NCBI GenBank assembly: GCA_024509875.1
Contig: JAMPIV010019851.1
Span: 744,001 to 808,000, forward strand
Source of the DNA: Oreohelix idahoensis
Lineage: Eukaryota > Mollusca > Gastropoda > Stylommatophora > Oreohelicidae
DNA: 64,000 nucleotides
Direction: 5' to 3'
Made by a program: the position numbers and the translations under genes
The notes under the pieces: generated by a model
Told to the model about the DNA's origin: nothing
Databases searched by the model: none
What the model saw: only the letters and a program-made list of their open reading frames with translations
Shown here: positions 21,027 to 32,106 of the stretch, one piece after another
Position numbering within the stretch: the stretch's first letter is position 1
Layout of the letters: every line of letters starts with the position of its first letter

Positions 21027-21260
21027 AACGAACGAACGAACTTTATTTTCAAAGGGTTGAGAATTGGGCACGCAGGCCCGTCTGACATTCTGCCCTTCCT
21101 TTCTCTCACCTTTCATACTGAATTCATTTATTCCCATATGCATTTTACATATCAATGTCAAGGAATTCAACGTTGCAAAGTAAAATAAAATAGCACACTC
21201 ATATTAACATTAACTACTTATAAACATGCCATAAAATATGTAGAAAAGTACAAACATCGT
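21027..21260 (-). mobile_element. LINE 3'-end copy with (GAAC)n tail, copy 1
   Basis: On the minus strand the sequence ends TTTGAAAATAAAGTTCGTTC, a polyadenylation-like AATAAAG followed by (TTCG)n. The plus strand AAAGGGTTGAGAATTGGGC and the downstream ~200 bp match 21541-21840 closely. It is probably a 5'-truncated non-LTR element of unassigned clade. Confidence 0.6.
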
Positions 21261-21368
21261 CATTAGAACCTACAATTGATATTATAAGAAAAGATAATCT
21301 GATTAGGGGGGCATGTAATCAAAACTAATAAAGTATTCGAAAAGTCTACGATTGTATGAATAGGGACT

Positions 21369-21540
21369 GAAAGAGAGCGAACGAACTTTATTTTCAAAGT
21401 GTTGAGAGAAAGGAACTTAGGCCCGTCTAAGAGAGAGAGAGAAAGAGAGAGAGAAAGCGAGAGAGAGAGAGAGCCAGCGAGAGAGCGAACGAACTTTGTT
21501 TTCAAAGTGTTGAGAAATAGGAACATAGGTTCGTCTAAGA
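21369..21540 (-). mobile_element. Two short LINE 3'-end fragments around a (GA)n tract
   Basis: GCGAACGAACTTTATTTTCA (21380-21399) and its near copy at about 21485-21504 each lead into CAAAGTGTTGAGA and (C/T)AGG(C/T)(C/T)CGTCTAAGAGAG. They lie either side of a GA-rich microsatellite (21429-21480). They appear to be tandem duplications of the tail of the flanking larger copies. Confidence 0.6.
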
Positions 21541-21840
21541 GAGAACGAACGAACGAACTTTATTTTCAAAGGGTTGAGAATTGGGCTCACAGGCCCGTCT
21601 GACATTCTGCCCTTCCGTTCTCTCGTCTTTTATACTGATTTCATTTATTCTCACATATATTTTACCCATCAATTCAAGGAATTCAACGTTGTAAAGGTAA
21701 AATAATAGCATACTCACATTCACAGTATCTAATTATAAACACGAAATAGAATATGTTGAAAAGTACAAACTAAGTATTACCATGAAACAAAATATGTTGA
21801 AAAGCACTAACATCATCATTAAACCTACACTCGATATTAT
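21541..21840 (-). mobile_element. LINE 3'-end copy with (GAAC)n tail, copy 2
   Basis: Same element as 21027-21260 in the same orientation: AAAGGGTTGAGAATTGGGC, CCCGTCTGACATTCTGCCCT, and a shared ~200-bp interior including GGAATTCAACGTTG and AAAAGTACAAAC. A short internal duplication of ATATGTTGAAAAG sits near 21750 and 21791. Confidence 0.6.
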
Positions 21841-22482
21841 ACCATTTGTTCGGAGGAAGTTGTAAGGGTAGAAATTAAAATCATATGGCCTGGTCTCATT
21901 GGAGGTCACCTCTTTCATTTACCCAGATGTTCTCACGTTCCATTCACTCACTCACACACATACACACACACGCTATCTCCCTCTCTTCCCCCTCCTTTTT
22001 TTTCTACGAAAACGTCAACTCTCCATATATATGTCTCAGAAGAAAGCACGTGACCATGACCATCCACAGTCTACCTATACTATTGTTTTAACGCTGTATC
22101 GTTCTGACATTTCGGCTTAAAATTCATATTTCTTGTGCGGTCACATTCACGTGAGAATATAATATTATCGATCTATAACAACACATTATTATTTCTTGAT
22201 GTATCGTGTAGCTTAGAAGTCCCGTTTTTTAATGGAAGTTTAAAACGTGTGCTATGGAGGATAGTTTTTTTTTTTTTTATGCAGTCGGCCTCGTATTAAA
22301 CGTTCTGAGTAGATCTGTGAAGAACACCTGTGCTCGTTTCGAATAGAGGAATTTAGCATAGCTGCAGCTGTGCGAGCGCTACTTAAATCGGCCTATTATT
22401 CTGTTTACGAAATTTATAGATCGTTGTTATAACAACCTTGTCTACTACGTTGTTTCGCCATCTAAAATTTGGTACCTTAGAC
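21841..22482. other. Unassigned interval
   Basis: (CA)n-like CACACATACACACACA near 21953-21971 and poly-T near 22267. Nothing else is recognised. Confidence 0.5.
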
Positions 22483-22955
22483 CAGAAGTATCACACAGGA
22501 GCTGCGGAGATCAACTGTGAAAACACTTGAGTTCTGTCTTTAAGATCTACCTTGGTAAAGGCATGTATGTTTTCAGGTTTCAAAGTGTTTGGAATTTGGA
22601 ATAAAAGCAGCCTTACATGTAACTTTTATGTATACTAGAAGTGCTGATTCCTGTAGTTCTATCAGAGCGGTGGAACATTCGAACTTAAGGATATGCTATC
22701 AGATGTTAACTTTACTTCATAGTAAAGATAGAGTTTATGAGAAAGTGAATTTTAGTGAGCTAAGCCCGTGGGTTTTCACACAGAACGCCGAAAAGGTACC
22801 TTCAGTCCTATGGATACCGCAATATCAATGCCGGGTGGACATTTTCTAGCTTAAAAATAATTTCTTCTTTCTCCCCTTTTTTCCGTCACCTAACAATCTA
22901 CAAGTCATCTCGTGTGATCTACCGTAGAGCGCGATCTACAGGTTGCCGAGCCCTG
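22483..22955 (+). mobile_element. Non-autonomous hAT-like element (copy b)
   Basis: The left side contains CAGGAGCTGCGGAGATC and TTTTCAGGTTTCAAAGTGTT. The right side contains CCGTGGGTTTTCACACAGAA and CTACAGGTTGCCGAGCCCTG. Read in reverse the end starts CAGGGCTCGGCAACC, close to the usual hAT terminus. It is about 470 bp with no transposase frame, parallels copy a and copy c, and behaves like a MITE. Confidence 0.55.
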
Positions 22956-23194
22956 CCAAAGATGTTATAAAGTAAAGAGTCAGGTTGTTAACAACAGCGG
23001 TTCGTTCGTGTCAATTATTTTGCTGCAGTACCCTGTTCAACGTCGGTTATATTTGTGGTATATTTTGTGTTAAATTCTCCTAAGGCGATAGCCCGTTGCT
23101 TGTCATGAAAAGGACCGCTATCAGTCTGGTTCCCTCTCTTCGTTTGTCTGTTCTCAATATGGTGGCGTGTTCAATACTGCATGTCAATTTCCCA

Positions 23195-25141
23195 TCATGC
23201 CTTGCTAGTTTGCCTGCAGCCATGAGAAGGGCTAGTACTAAAAAGGACTAATAGCTGCATTGAGGAGTTCTGTTTGTTTTTGACCGCCTTGTTTCTGTCC
23301 GCCTTGTTTCTGTTGTGTGTCGTCTTGTTCTGTTGTAACTGCTGTATCACTTTCTCGATGATTGATTCGAGCATCCGTCCTACTGCATCAGTGATGAGTT
23401 TTTCTTCGGGTTGTACGATGTTTTTAATTTCTCTCGTGTTTTTAGCCGAAATATCATCGATAGTCATTCTTTCATGTTCTATCCTTTTTAGGACTTCTTC
23501 GTTTTCTTCTATCAGCACTGCTAGCTTCTCGATATCTGGTTCAATTTTATTCTGGATTTTTAAAAATGAATGTCCTCCATCATGTTTCTGACGCTCTGTA
23601 GATCTCATATCATGTTATCACCTGGTTCAGTTTGAGCCTCGTTGGCTTGTCTGATTCTACGTTCGACCTGTAGCTTTTACTTTATGCCCCTCACCACTGT
23701 GGTAAGTTGTATCAATTGTATTCTTGTGCGTTGTTCCTGTTTAGCACTGCCATCTGTAGTCATTTGTGTCTTGCTTCTCTGAAAGAGACGTTTTTTACAC
23801 ACAGATTCCTTCAGTAGTTGTTTGGTCTCCTGGAAAATCGGACAGCCTCGGTACCTTGCCCCGAGACAGTTCGCGCAGGTTCTGTTGAAGTTTCTGTTTT
23901 ATAGTTGCCATCCTCCTTTGCCTTAGGGCAGTCACTACAAGGGTGACTTCTTGCACACTACCGGCAAACTGTATCTTTCCTGCATGTTTTCTTGGTATGA
24001 GAAAAACCTTGGCAGTTTGAGCACTGCATCACAGGCGGTATGTATGGTTCAGTCTTTCTAACCCTGTTGTTCAGGGTTAGTTGCTCTGGTCTTGTCCCTT
24101 CGACGATTATGATAATTAGGTTGGTCTCCTTCTTATGCCGTGTCTTCAGCCTTTCGACCTGAGTGACGACTCCTGAGTTTTCTTCTTAAAGCCGGTTGTC
24201 TACGTCTTGTGTAGACTAGCTGCCGTCGACGCCTCTTACTGCCAGCCTTTTGATTTGTTTGTAGATTTCCACCACCACTTTTATCTGGTCGGGCAGCTGG
24301 AATTCTTTAGGTTGGTATTCCAGTTCGGTCCTCATCGAGATTGCTTTATCCGTGTTGTTGAGAGCAAACATGATCCCTTTTCATGTCTCCCTACTTTAAT
24401 GATGCCTCTCCTGCCCACTCTTGTCTCGAGGATACCAATCACTTTGTCGTCGGGTAGGACCTTGAGAAACGGCATTGCTTGTTTTGTTAAGGTGCCACAC
24501 TCTCCTCTCCGTCTCCAATAGAGAGTGTGGTCTGCTGGACGGATTCGCTTTCTGGGTTGTTGACCGCTTTTGGTCTCGTTTTAGAGAGGTTATCTGGTCA
24601 CTGCATGATGGGATATCGACTCCGGCATCTTGTTTTTAGTAGAGATTTTGTTTTTCAGGCGCCCGAGCTTGGTTCTTGTTGTCTACCACCGTCGGAGTTT
24701 GAAGTAGTTCCCTTACAGGCGACCTTGATGTGACGTGTCAGTGCGGCTACGCAAGGCAGTGGCGATATCGCCTTAATTTCGTCCCTTGCTTCTCGAATTC
24801 GTCTCAGCGATCTCATGATGTTTTATGCAATGTCGGCAATATCGGGCATCTTCTCTTCCATCTGATCACAACTGTCCAATGTCACCTCATTCGCAGCAGC
24901 ATCAAGAGTAGAGCAGTCCGTCTCTTCTGGGTGGATGTTACCAAGTTTTGACGATGGCGGAATGTTGTTGGGGGATGGCGAGCTTGTGTCTGTAGAGCAG
25001 TGTGTCTCCTCTGGCATTACATTCCCAGGTTTTAAGGGCGCTGGTCTGGTATTTGAAGGTGGCTTGGTTGAAGATTTTTCTTCGCTTAGCGTGTGGCTTT
25101 GGTAGAGCCATTTTCAGATATTGCTGTTGATTTCGAAACAA
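23195..25141 (-). pseudogene. LINE ORF1 (gag-like) relic with zinc knuckles
   Basis: Read on the minus strand, the centre (about 24040-23850) carries a CCHC knuckle CSNCQGFSHTKKTC (C-x2-C-x4-H-x4-C), then a degenerate second motif with a stop (CR*CARSHPCSDC), then, in another frame, CANCLGARYRGCPIF. This spacing and the final C.NC...Y.GC form are typical of ORF1/gag-like proteins of Jockey/CR1-type LINEs. Upstream (about 24500-24400) KVIGILETRVGRRGIIK fits the preceding domain. The N-terminus (MALPKPHAKRRK, near 25110) is basic and Ser/Pro/Thr-rich. After the knuckles, 23608-23195 is an open 137-codon stretch, Glu/Lys/Ile-rich with coiled-coil character. Stops and frameshifts make it non-functional. 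No RT follows downstream. Confidence 0.65.
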
Positions 25142-25678
25142 GCAAGAGATGGATCCTGGGAAAGTAACAGTTAGGTGTGTATGAGCAGTGAATCAAAACA
25201 TACAACAAAGAATCTTGTCCACTAAAGTTTATATTTCCTACTCAGCGGACGTCGAGTACGTGTTAAATTCACGCATAGCCACTTGCTCTTCTATTGCTAG
25301 CATGCCAAGACGCATACCTGCCATCTTATTCCTAACCTACCTCTCTAATAGTCGCATGCATAAACAGATACGCCGGCACACACCTTCACCCACGTGTTCT
25401 CCACGTTTATAATTCCTGTACCGTCCTTAGTCCCAACGACCTACGTCACTTCCTGTGTTTGGCATTGTTTCTTGTACAAGATACAAAGGCTAGTCTAAAA
25501 TGTAATACCACACGAGGAAGTGTGGTGTTCGTGATGTGTTATATTCGTTTATATCAAAGCCGTGATGATGAAGTCGCCCATGCCGTAGATTTCTATTAAT
25601 TTCCTGACGTTTAAGATGTAGTTAACATTCTGTTCCATGTTCAGGTTGTGAGGTACGGTAAACAAAAATTATGAGTCA
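25142..25678. other. Unassigned interval
   Basis: No recognisable feature. Confidence 0.5.
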
Positions 25679-25845
25679 GTAGTGGCAAAGTTACCGGGTT
25701 CCGGGTTCAAAACCAGGAAGCGTCACGTTCCGGCTTATTGAATGGGTTCTGGACTCTTTTCTTGAGTTAAAGAAGGTAACGGCTGTGATGATGGGAGCTG
25801 GTCACTCCACGTCATAAAGTTGGACCTTATGGATTATAGATTCTC
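25679..25845 (+). mobile_element. SINE-A fragment
   Basis: GGCAAAGTTACCGGGTTCCGGGTT head remnants are followed by a diverged body (CTTGAGTTAAAGAAGGTAAC, GGTCACTCCACGTCATAAAG, TTGGACCTTATGGATTATAG). The A-box part is missing. The right end runs into a C homopolymer. Confidence 0.65.
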
Positions 25846-25847
25846 TT

Positions 25848-25960
25848 TCCCCCCCCCCCCCCCGCCCCCGGCACACCCCCCCCCACCCTCCGCACCCCCC
25901 CCCCTCCCCCCCTCCACCCCGCCCCACACCCCGCCCCTTCCCCGCCGCCCCCCCCCCCCC

Positions 25961-26003
<43 letters not shown>

Positions 26004-26006
26004 TTC
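25848..26006. repeat. C-rich low-complexity tract
   Basis: About 160 bp of C homopolymers with G, A and T interruptions, immediately 3' of the SINE-A fragment. Peptides predicted here are artefacts. Confidence 0.95.
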
Positions 26007-26049
26007 CCTACAGAGTGCTCATTAATGAATCTTACAGTAAAGCATATGC

Positions 26050-26450
26050 TCTTGTAGCCGTGGGTTATTTAGCAATTTGTGTTACACGACGGGACCTCAA
26101 GATGCAGCAATAGAGACCGCAGTCAGCGACTCATAGCTTGACTGCCTGCATCAGGACCAGCGAACCAGAGCTGGTCAAGACCGCACTCCACCTCCACGTG
26201 GTGGTCCTGGAAACAGTCTGCAGATGTGCAGGCTGGCTGAGCGAGTGTGGATCGAAATGGGAAGGCAAACCCGGTCCTAAAAAATGCCGTGCAGAAGTCG
26301 GATGTGTCGACCGAAAGGTGCAGATATCACAGCTACGTTGTAAACAGACACAACGCAACCACCGTCCTTTTCAGGGCGAACGAAGAAGAAGAAGAAGAAG
26401 TGTTACACGATGACGCTACCAGTCCCATGCACAACCTTATATTAGTCACT
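26050..26450. repeat. Dispersed module, copy 2 of 3, split by SINE-C
   Basis: GTAGCCGTGGGTTATTTAGC and AATTTGTGTTACACGA precede the SINE at 26090. GATGACGCTACCAGTCCCAT and CACAACCTTATATTAGTCAC follow it at 26410. Joined across the insertion this parallels 4125-4210 and 60250-60345. Confidence 0.45.
26090..26399 (+). mobile_element. SINE-C, full copy with 11-bp TSD
   Basis: GTGTTACACGA occurs exactly at 26079-26089 and 26400-26410. The 310-bp element starts CGGGACCTCAAGATGCAGCA and ends in (GAA)n. It aligns end to end with the minus-strand copy at 51223-51528, which has its own TSD, so these are the true element boundaries. The internal polymerase III boxes are not convincing; GGTCAAGACCGC near 26173 is the best B-box candidate. 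The short open frames inside are not conserved as protein. Confidence 0.85.
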
Positions 26451-26532
26451 TCCTACGACATTCTTGTCTTAGAGACCCCCAGGAACTAGACGGGGCGGAG
26501 TCAGTAGGCAAGTCAAGTGGTAGTCCTATAGC

Positions 26533-26640
26533 ACAGCGGTTCCAGAATTTTAGTACGCGGTACCCCCTTCCTCCCACGGGAAAACAAAAAGGGTCAAGGG
26601 GTACCGGCAGAGATTGATTTTATTATTACGTTGTATTAAA
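26533..26640 (+). mobile_element. hAT-like terminal fragment
   Basis: CAGCGGTTCCAGAATTTTAG followed by TACGCGGTACCCCC is a familiar hAT terminus pattern. No second end was found. Confidence 0.35.
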
Positions 26641-27003
26641 TAGTTTTTTAAAATGGTTATTTATATTGTATAACTTTTATCACACACACGCGCTCTCGCA
26701 CAAGCAAGCTTGTATAAAACAAGCGTATATTATATATGTGACAGTCGGGGTTGTTTTGCGTATATGTTCAACCCAGGTTTTGTAAACCGGAAAGCAATGC
26801 CACTACAAGTATGATGATGTTGGGGCCCGTGATGAAGTAGTGGTAGTACTATCTTACACATAGTTCATAGTCAGCCGCACTTGCAGACAATTGATGACAC
26901 CCATCAAAGTTATTTATTTATTCAGAAAAAGACGAACATCAATATCAAACGTTGACATGTTAATGAATACACGAAACTTTACTCCTTCTGTTCATAATAC
27001 GTT
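26641..27003. other. Unassigned interval
   Basis: Only a CACACACGCGCTCTCGCACA patch near 26682. Nothing else is recognised. Confidence 0.5.
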
Positions 27004-27841
27004 ATACACAGCACAGCTATGGGGTGTTGGGAAGTCAGGTATTGGTAGTACCTCTGGTGAAGGAGCTGTCATGCCCTTTTCAGGGCAGCTCAGCCACCTT
27101 TGGTCCAAACCTGGCATCCAGCTCTCACCTGTGGCTCCTCGTAGCTGTCAGCATGCGACAGCGGCCACCCCCGGACAACGGCTTTGACAGGCCGGCTAAA
27201 CTAGGTGAGGGTAGCCGAATGGTTATAAACCTTCGGTGAGTTAGGGTCTGCCTACCCATGCATGCGAAGACTGGATTCGATAGACTGCGCGGAAGAAACC
27301 ACCTGTTGGTTCAACGGGCATGACGGCGATGACCAGCAACGCGCTGTGGAGCGTAAGGAGCACGGCGAGGCACGTAGAAAGCCCTGGTCATCCACTGCAC
27401 CTGACTTCATCTCCAGTCGTCTTGACTTGTCTTGCCACTGGATTGAGATGGACCCAGGCGAGAGAGTGAGGTCGACGAATTGCGCAACTCTTCCTCACTT
27501 TAATCCAAATCACCGCGCAAGTCACTCTTTCATCCATTCATCCATTCATCCATTCACTCACAACAAGTCCTGTGGCGATGGGCGAGCGGCGAAGCGGCAG
27601 GCGTGGGTACGCTGGCAGTCGTAGTCGCAGACCTACACACAGGCGGCTCAGGCCATATGGTCGTCTTCCACTGATCGGAGCAGCAGTGGGATTCGGCAGC
27701 CCCCTGAGTGTCTGAGCAGCCCTCTTTAGGAAAGCACTGCTCACCTCCATGGCATGAGGAAGGGGCTAGAAAAGGTGCCCTAAACATTGCCTGCTTCACC
27801 ATTACCTAACCAGCTTACCGCGGTTGGTGGGTACCCTACTT

Positions 27842-29378
27842 CGGCGGTCGACATATAAGAAAAAGAAAGGACAGATTTTTCCCCCTCATTCTAGGCGCAT
27901 GGAATGCACGCACTTTACTTGACAAAGACTTTAACGCAAACAGACCTGAGAGACGAACTGCCCTGATTGGGAGAGAACTGGCCAGGTACAACATTGACAT
28001 AGCAGCACTGAGTGAAACTCGACTTGCAGGCGAGGGCCAACTTTGCGAAAAGGGTGCAGGTTATACATTTTTTGGGAGCGGAAGATGAACTGAAGAAAGA
28101 CGAGAAGCAGGGGTTGGATTTGCAATCAAAACAGCAATTGTCAGCAAGTTAGCGGGGCCCCCAAAGGGAATAAATGACCGACTCATGACGGTCAAGATCC
28201 CTCTGTTCTATGGAAGAAAACATGCCACCATCATTAGCGCGCATGCACCAACTATGACAAACCAGGATGATGTAAAGGATAAGTTTTACGAAGAACTACA
28301 TGCAGTCATTGCATCAGTTCCTAAAGCAGATAAGCTCATCATTCTTGGTGACTTTAATGCAAGAGTAGGCTCAGATAACATCTCCTGGAATGGCACTATT
28401 GGTAGGTACGGCGTGGGTCGCTGTAACAGTAATGGACTTCGTCTCCTCCAGACTTGCGCAGAACATGACCTCCTTGTCACCAACACCATTTTTCGACTTC
28501 CTACCCGCAACATGACCTCCTGGATGCACCCTCGCTCAAAGCATTGGCACCTAATTGACTATGTAATTGTTAGGAAGAAGGACAGGCAAGATGTCCGGGT
28601 GACCAAGTCCATGTGTGGTGCCGAATGCTGGACTGATCATCGCCTCATTGTATCTAAACTTAAAATTCGTATCCAACCAGCCAGGCGCCCTCAGGGGAAG
28701 AAAACTCAAAAGAGGCTGGATGTCACCAAACTAAAGAAGACAAAAATCAAAGAGTCATTTACTGACACCTTAGAAGACCGTCTCAAATCTATCTCGCTAG
28801 ACAGCCAAAGTGTGGAAACAAATTGGGCAGCCCTAAGTGAGCAGATCTACAACACTGCTACAGAGGTCCTGGGTCCTTCCATCAAGAAACAAAATGACTG
28901 GTTTGATGAGAACTCAGATGATATAAAGCAGATGTTGGCTGAGAAACACCATCTCCATAAAGCATATTTAAATGATCCAAAATCTACATCCAAGAAAGAC
29001 GCTTTCAACAACATGCGTAGAATCGTCCAACATAAACTACGCCAGATGCGGGATTCATGGCTGAGTAATAAAGCAGATGAGCTCCAAGGCTTTGCTGACA
29101 GCCATGACTTGAAAAACTTTTACCTTGCACTCAAAGCGGTCTATGGTCCAACATCATCAGGATCATTTCACCTCCTTAATGCAGATGGAACAACACTAAT
29201 TACAGACAAGGAAAAAATGCTCCAACGCTGGGCTGAACATTTTAATAATATCTTGAACCAGCCATCATCTATTAACGACGAAGCCATCATCCGCCTGCCC
29301 CAAATTCCTATAAATGAAGCATTAGATGATGTACCAACTGTGGAGGAAACTAAAAAAAAGAAAGAAAAAAAAAAGAAG
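27842..29378 (+). pseudogene. LINE copy 1: endonuclease and linker segment
   Basis: The reading frame contains LGAWNARTLLDK near 27895 (endonuclease N-terminus), AALSETRLAGEG (catalytic Glu motif) near 28008, LIILGDFNARVGSDN at about 28335-28380 (catalytic Asp/Asn), and AECWTDHRLIVSKL near 28625-28665 (SDH-type motif, here TDH). These are the hallmarks of an AP-like endonuclease that nicks target DNA to prime reverse transcription. A TGA at 28086-28088 interrupts the domain; copy 2 lacks it. The frame is then open to 29352-29377, where an A/G-rich stretch about 20 bases longer than in copy 2 causes a frameshift. The linker before RT includes QRWAEHFNNILN and a proline/isoleucine-rich segment. 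Confidence 0.85.
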
Positions 29379-30169
29379 CGATTCGTCAACTGTCTAGTGG
29401 AAAGGCCCCTGGCTCCGATTCAATTCCTGTTGAGGTTTATAAAGATGGCGGTGCAGTTCTGATAAAGAAACTTCATATGATCTTCCAGCAAATGTGGCAG
29501 AGTGAAACCATCCCACACGATCTCAAAGATGCCTCAATTATACATCTATATAAACGTAAAGGTAATCGCCAAGACTGCAACAATCATCGAGGCATCTCTC
29601 TTTTATCAATCGCTGGGAAGATATTCGCCAGAATCCTTTTGAATCGCCTTACGGCTCATCTTGACAAAGGTCTTTTACCTGAAAGTCAGTGTGGATTCCG
29701 GAAAGAACGTGGAACCACAGATATGGTGTTCGCTGCAAGACAGCTACAAGAAAAATGCCAAGAACAGCACTGTGACCTGTACACAGCTTTCATCGACTTG
29801 ACAAAGGCGTTCGACACGGTCAGTAGAGAGGGTCTATGGAAGATCATGGCAAAATACGGCTGCCCAAAGAAATTTATCACAATAGTGCAGCAACTGCATG
29901 ATGGAATGCAGGCTAGAGTTCAGGAAAACGGTGAGCTATCAGAGCCTTTCCCCGTCTCAAATGGAGTTAAACAAGGGTGCGTACTTGCACCGACTCTGTT
30001 CAGTATCATGTTTTCTGCTATGCTGACTGATGCTTTTAGAGACGGGGACACAGGAATCGACATTAGTTATCGTATTGATGGAAAATTGTTTAACCTTAGG
30101 AGGCTTCAAGCAAAAACCAAGGTCAAATCACACACCATCAGAGATCTTCTGTTTGCTGATGATTGTGCC
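29378..30169 (+). pseudogene. LINE copy 1: reverse transcriptase fingers/palm to motif C
   Basis: After the frameshift the frame stays open through the RT motifs [16 protein letters not shown] (motif 1), [32 protein letters not shown] (motif A, catalytic Asp), [15 protein letters not shown] (motif B) and LLFADD (motif C, FADD at 30152-30163). Six bases after the two catalytic Asp codons the sequence is cut by the 30170-32101 insertion. The segment is otherwise well preserved, so the insertion and the frameshift look like the main lesions. It would act in target-primed reverse transcription of the element's own RNA, but is now inactive. Confidence 0.88.
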
Positions 30170-32101
30170 TGTGATAAAATTTAACCGTGATACAACGTTA
30201 AAATATCTCCAAAGATAAAATGTAGGGATAAAAATAATGCGTAAGCTACTAGAAGACATGATCGCCCATGCCGCGGGTCACCACCCGCCATGGAAACTAA
30301 CTTGTTAGACGTGAAGGCAAAACGTTTACCCTTGTAGACGGGATGAGAACGGAGATCAAAAAGAAAAATATGACTGAACACGTGCTTGAAACTAGCAAGG
30401 CTAAAAAGACGCAATTGGTGGGGAAAGGAAAAAAATTCACGTCCCCAAGTTGACACAAGGTAAAGAAATTGACAAAAGGGACCTTAGCTATTATACGCAA
30501 CAGTCATTTCTTGGACGCTTTTGCGATACTTAGTCCTTTTATTTGAATTCAGCGGCAAATGCATTACAGAAGATGCTCGAACATATTTTAAAAAAAACCA
30601 ACTAACCTTGAAAAGTAACTTTTTTCGTAATAATAATATTAGGAATATAAAACCTAGCTGGCCTGATGGCCCATCTTGAGCAGAGAAATAATATGCTTTC
30701 ATTTATACAGACGGATAGATAATAATGAAGATATTGACAAAAGACTGTGTTGTTCATATCAGCGAGCGACTGCATTGAAACAAAAACATGTCACTAATTT
30801 TCAAAAAATTGCGGCCTTGAGACTCAAGTGCTAAAATCTAGATGAATGAAAGAGAGGGGGAATTAGTGGAAAGTTGTGGCTAAAAATAACTCTAGAGGCA
30901 GATTCGTGTAGGAAATGCATGTATAAACAAGTGTGTTTTTGTAAAAAACGCAAGTAGAGACAGACGGACCAACAGACAATAATACATACTTGACTGAGGT
31001 ATGACTGAATTGACTTTTGGTAGGAGGTTTGAAATTTGAAAAGGAAAAAAGGCGGTGATTGGCCACAGATAAACATATTATCGGCGCTCAGACGCGCAAT
31101 TTTGCCATTCATCATAAGTTGTCCAGTAGTAGACACAGTAATTCTTCAGTGGTGTAATTCCCAGAAGCTAATTGCAATATTTAGAGGGACGCCATACTAG
31201 AGCCAGCAGCTCAGCTGAGTTTTGCTAGCATATAACTGTGTTCTCTATTCATAATTCTGAACTGTGAGTTTTTTATTTGGCACCAAAGTGGTGTCAAATG
31301 CGGTGTTGAAAAATACAAGTGTGGACCCGTGCAGTCGAGTATTTTGGCAGAGCAGCCTTAGATTGCCCCCAAGCACGGAGAGGTGGGGCCACCAGATTCC
31401 AGCACCAGAACTACTCAGTCAAAGATACGTGAGCGTCTGGCCTGCTGGACATTCACCAACTTATTTTCTAACTAACACCCAATTATATTCCCATCAACTA
31501 GAACATACCATGTTGGGAAATAAACTTGTATTTTTCCCATCAGTAAATGGACAATGTTTGGTAGTCATAGACTGGGAGTGATGAAGCCACCCCAACAGCA
31601 CATCCATTAATCGTTCTCCAGATAAATTACAAATATAAACAGTAGTAATATTAACTAGTCTTGTAAAATACATATGTACACACCTTTCATTTATTATGCC
31701 ATATATTCATGCATTTCATTCATAATTTCAAAACCTTTCATATGTTCTGACCAAAATAAAACCTTGGTTCAGAACAAATAAACTTAAAGAAAATTTAATA
31801 TCAAAATTTTACACAGCTTGAGTTAGTTCAGTGTGTTATAGATTTTTATTAATATTATTAGACTTATTAAATATCTGTGTGTGTGTGTATGTAATCTACC
31901 ACAACACATTACATATCAGTACCCTAGATTTTTAACGTAGCCACATTCATTAGAAAAAAAGATATGTGTGAGGTCGTAAGTGGTAGCAAGAAGGGCCTTC
32001 TGTAAATTCACAGCTACATTTATCTCAGGAGCCTTCACAGCTGACCTCATGCATCACACTAGGTAATATCACAACCATACAGTACCATCAAATCCACTAC
32101 A
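30170..32101. mobile_element. TG...CA insertion with 5-bp TSD (candidate solo LTR, copy 1)
   Basis: The LINE sequence is duplicated as GTGCC on both sides (30165-30169 and 32102-32106). The inserted 1932 bp begins TGTGATAAAA and ends CCACTACA, the 5'-TG...CA-3' termini and 5-bp duplication characteristic of LTR-retrotransposon integration. Removing it restores continuity with LINE copy 2. No gag/pol, no second internal LTR and no conserved frame were seen, which points to a solo LTR with a long LTR or an internally deleted element. AATAAA-type signals occur near 31756 and 31779. The last ~180 bp match the end of 51922-53973. It has no useful strand call. Confidence 0.65.
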
Positions 32102-32106
32102 GTGCC

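Noticed and set aside
20062..21085. Proline-rich (plus) or glycine-rich (minus) long frames
   Set aside because: Product of a C/A-only low-complexity block, open in several frames on both strands.
23274..23591. Plus-strand 105-codon frame rich in Cys/Ser/Phe
   Set aside because: Antisense shadow of the LINE ORF1 coiled-coil segment.
27262..27624. Open frame shared by both LINE copies in the 5' region (also 41032-41409)
   Set aside because: Its end differs between copies and it contains microsatellite sequence. It is better regarded as 5' UTR, although a small ORF1 is not excluded.
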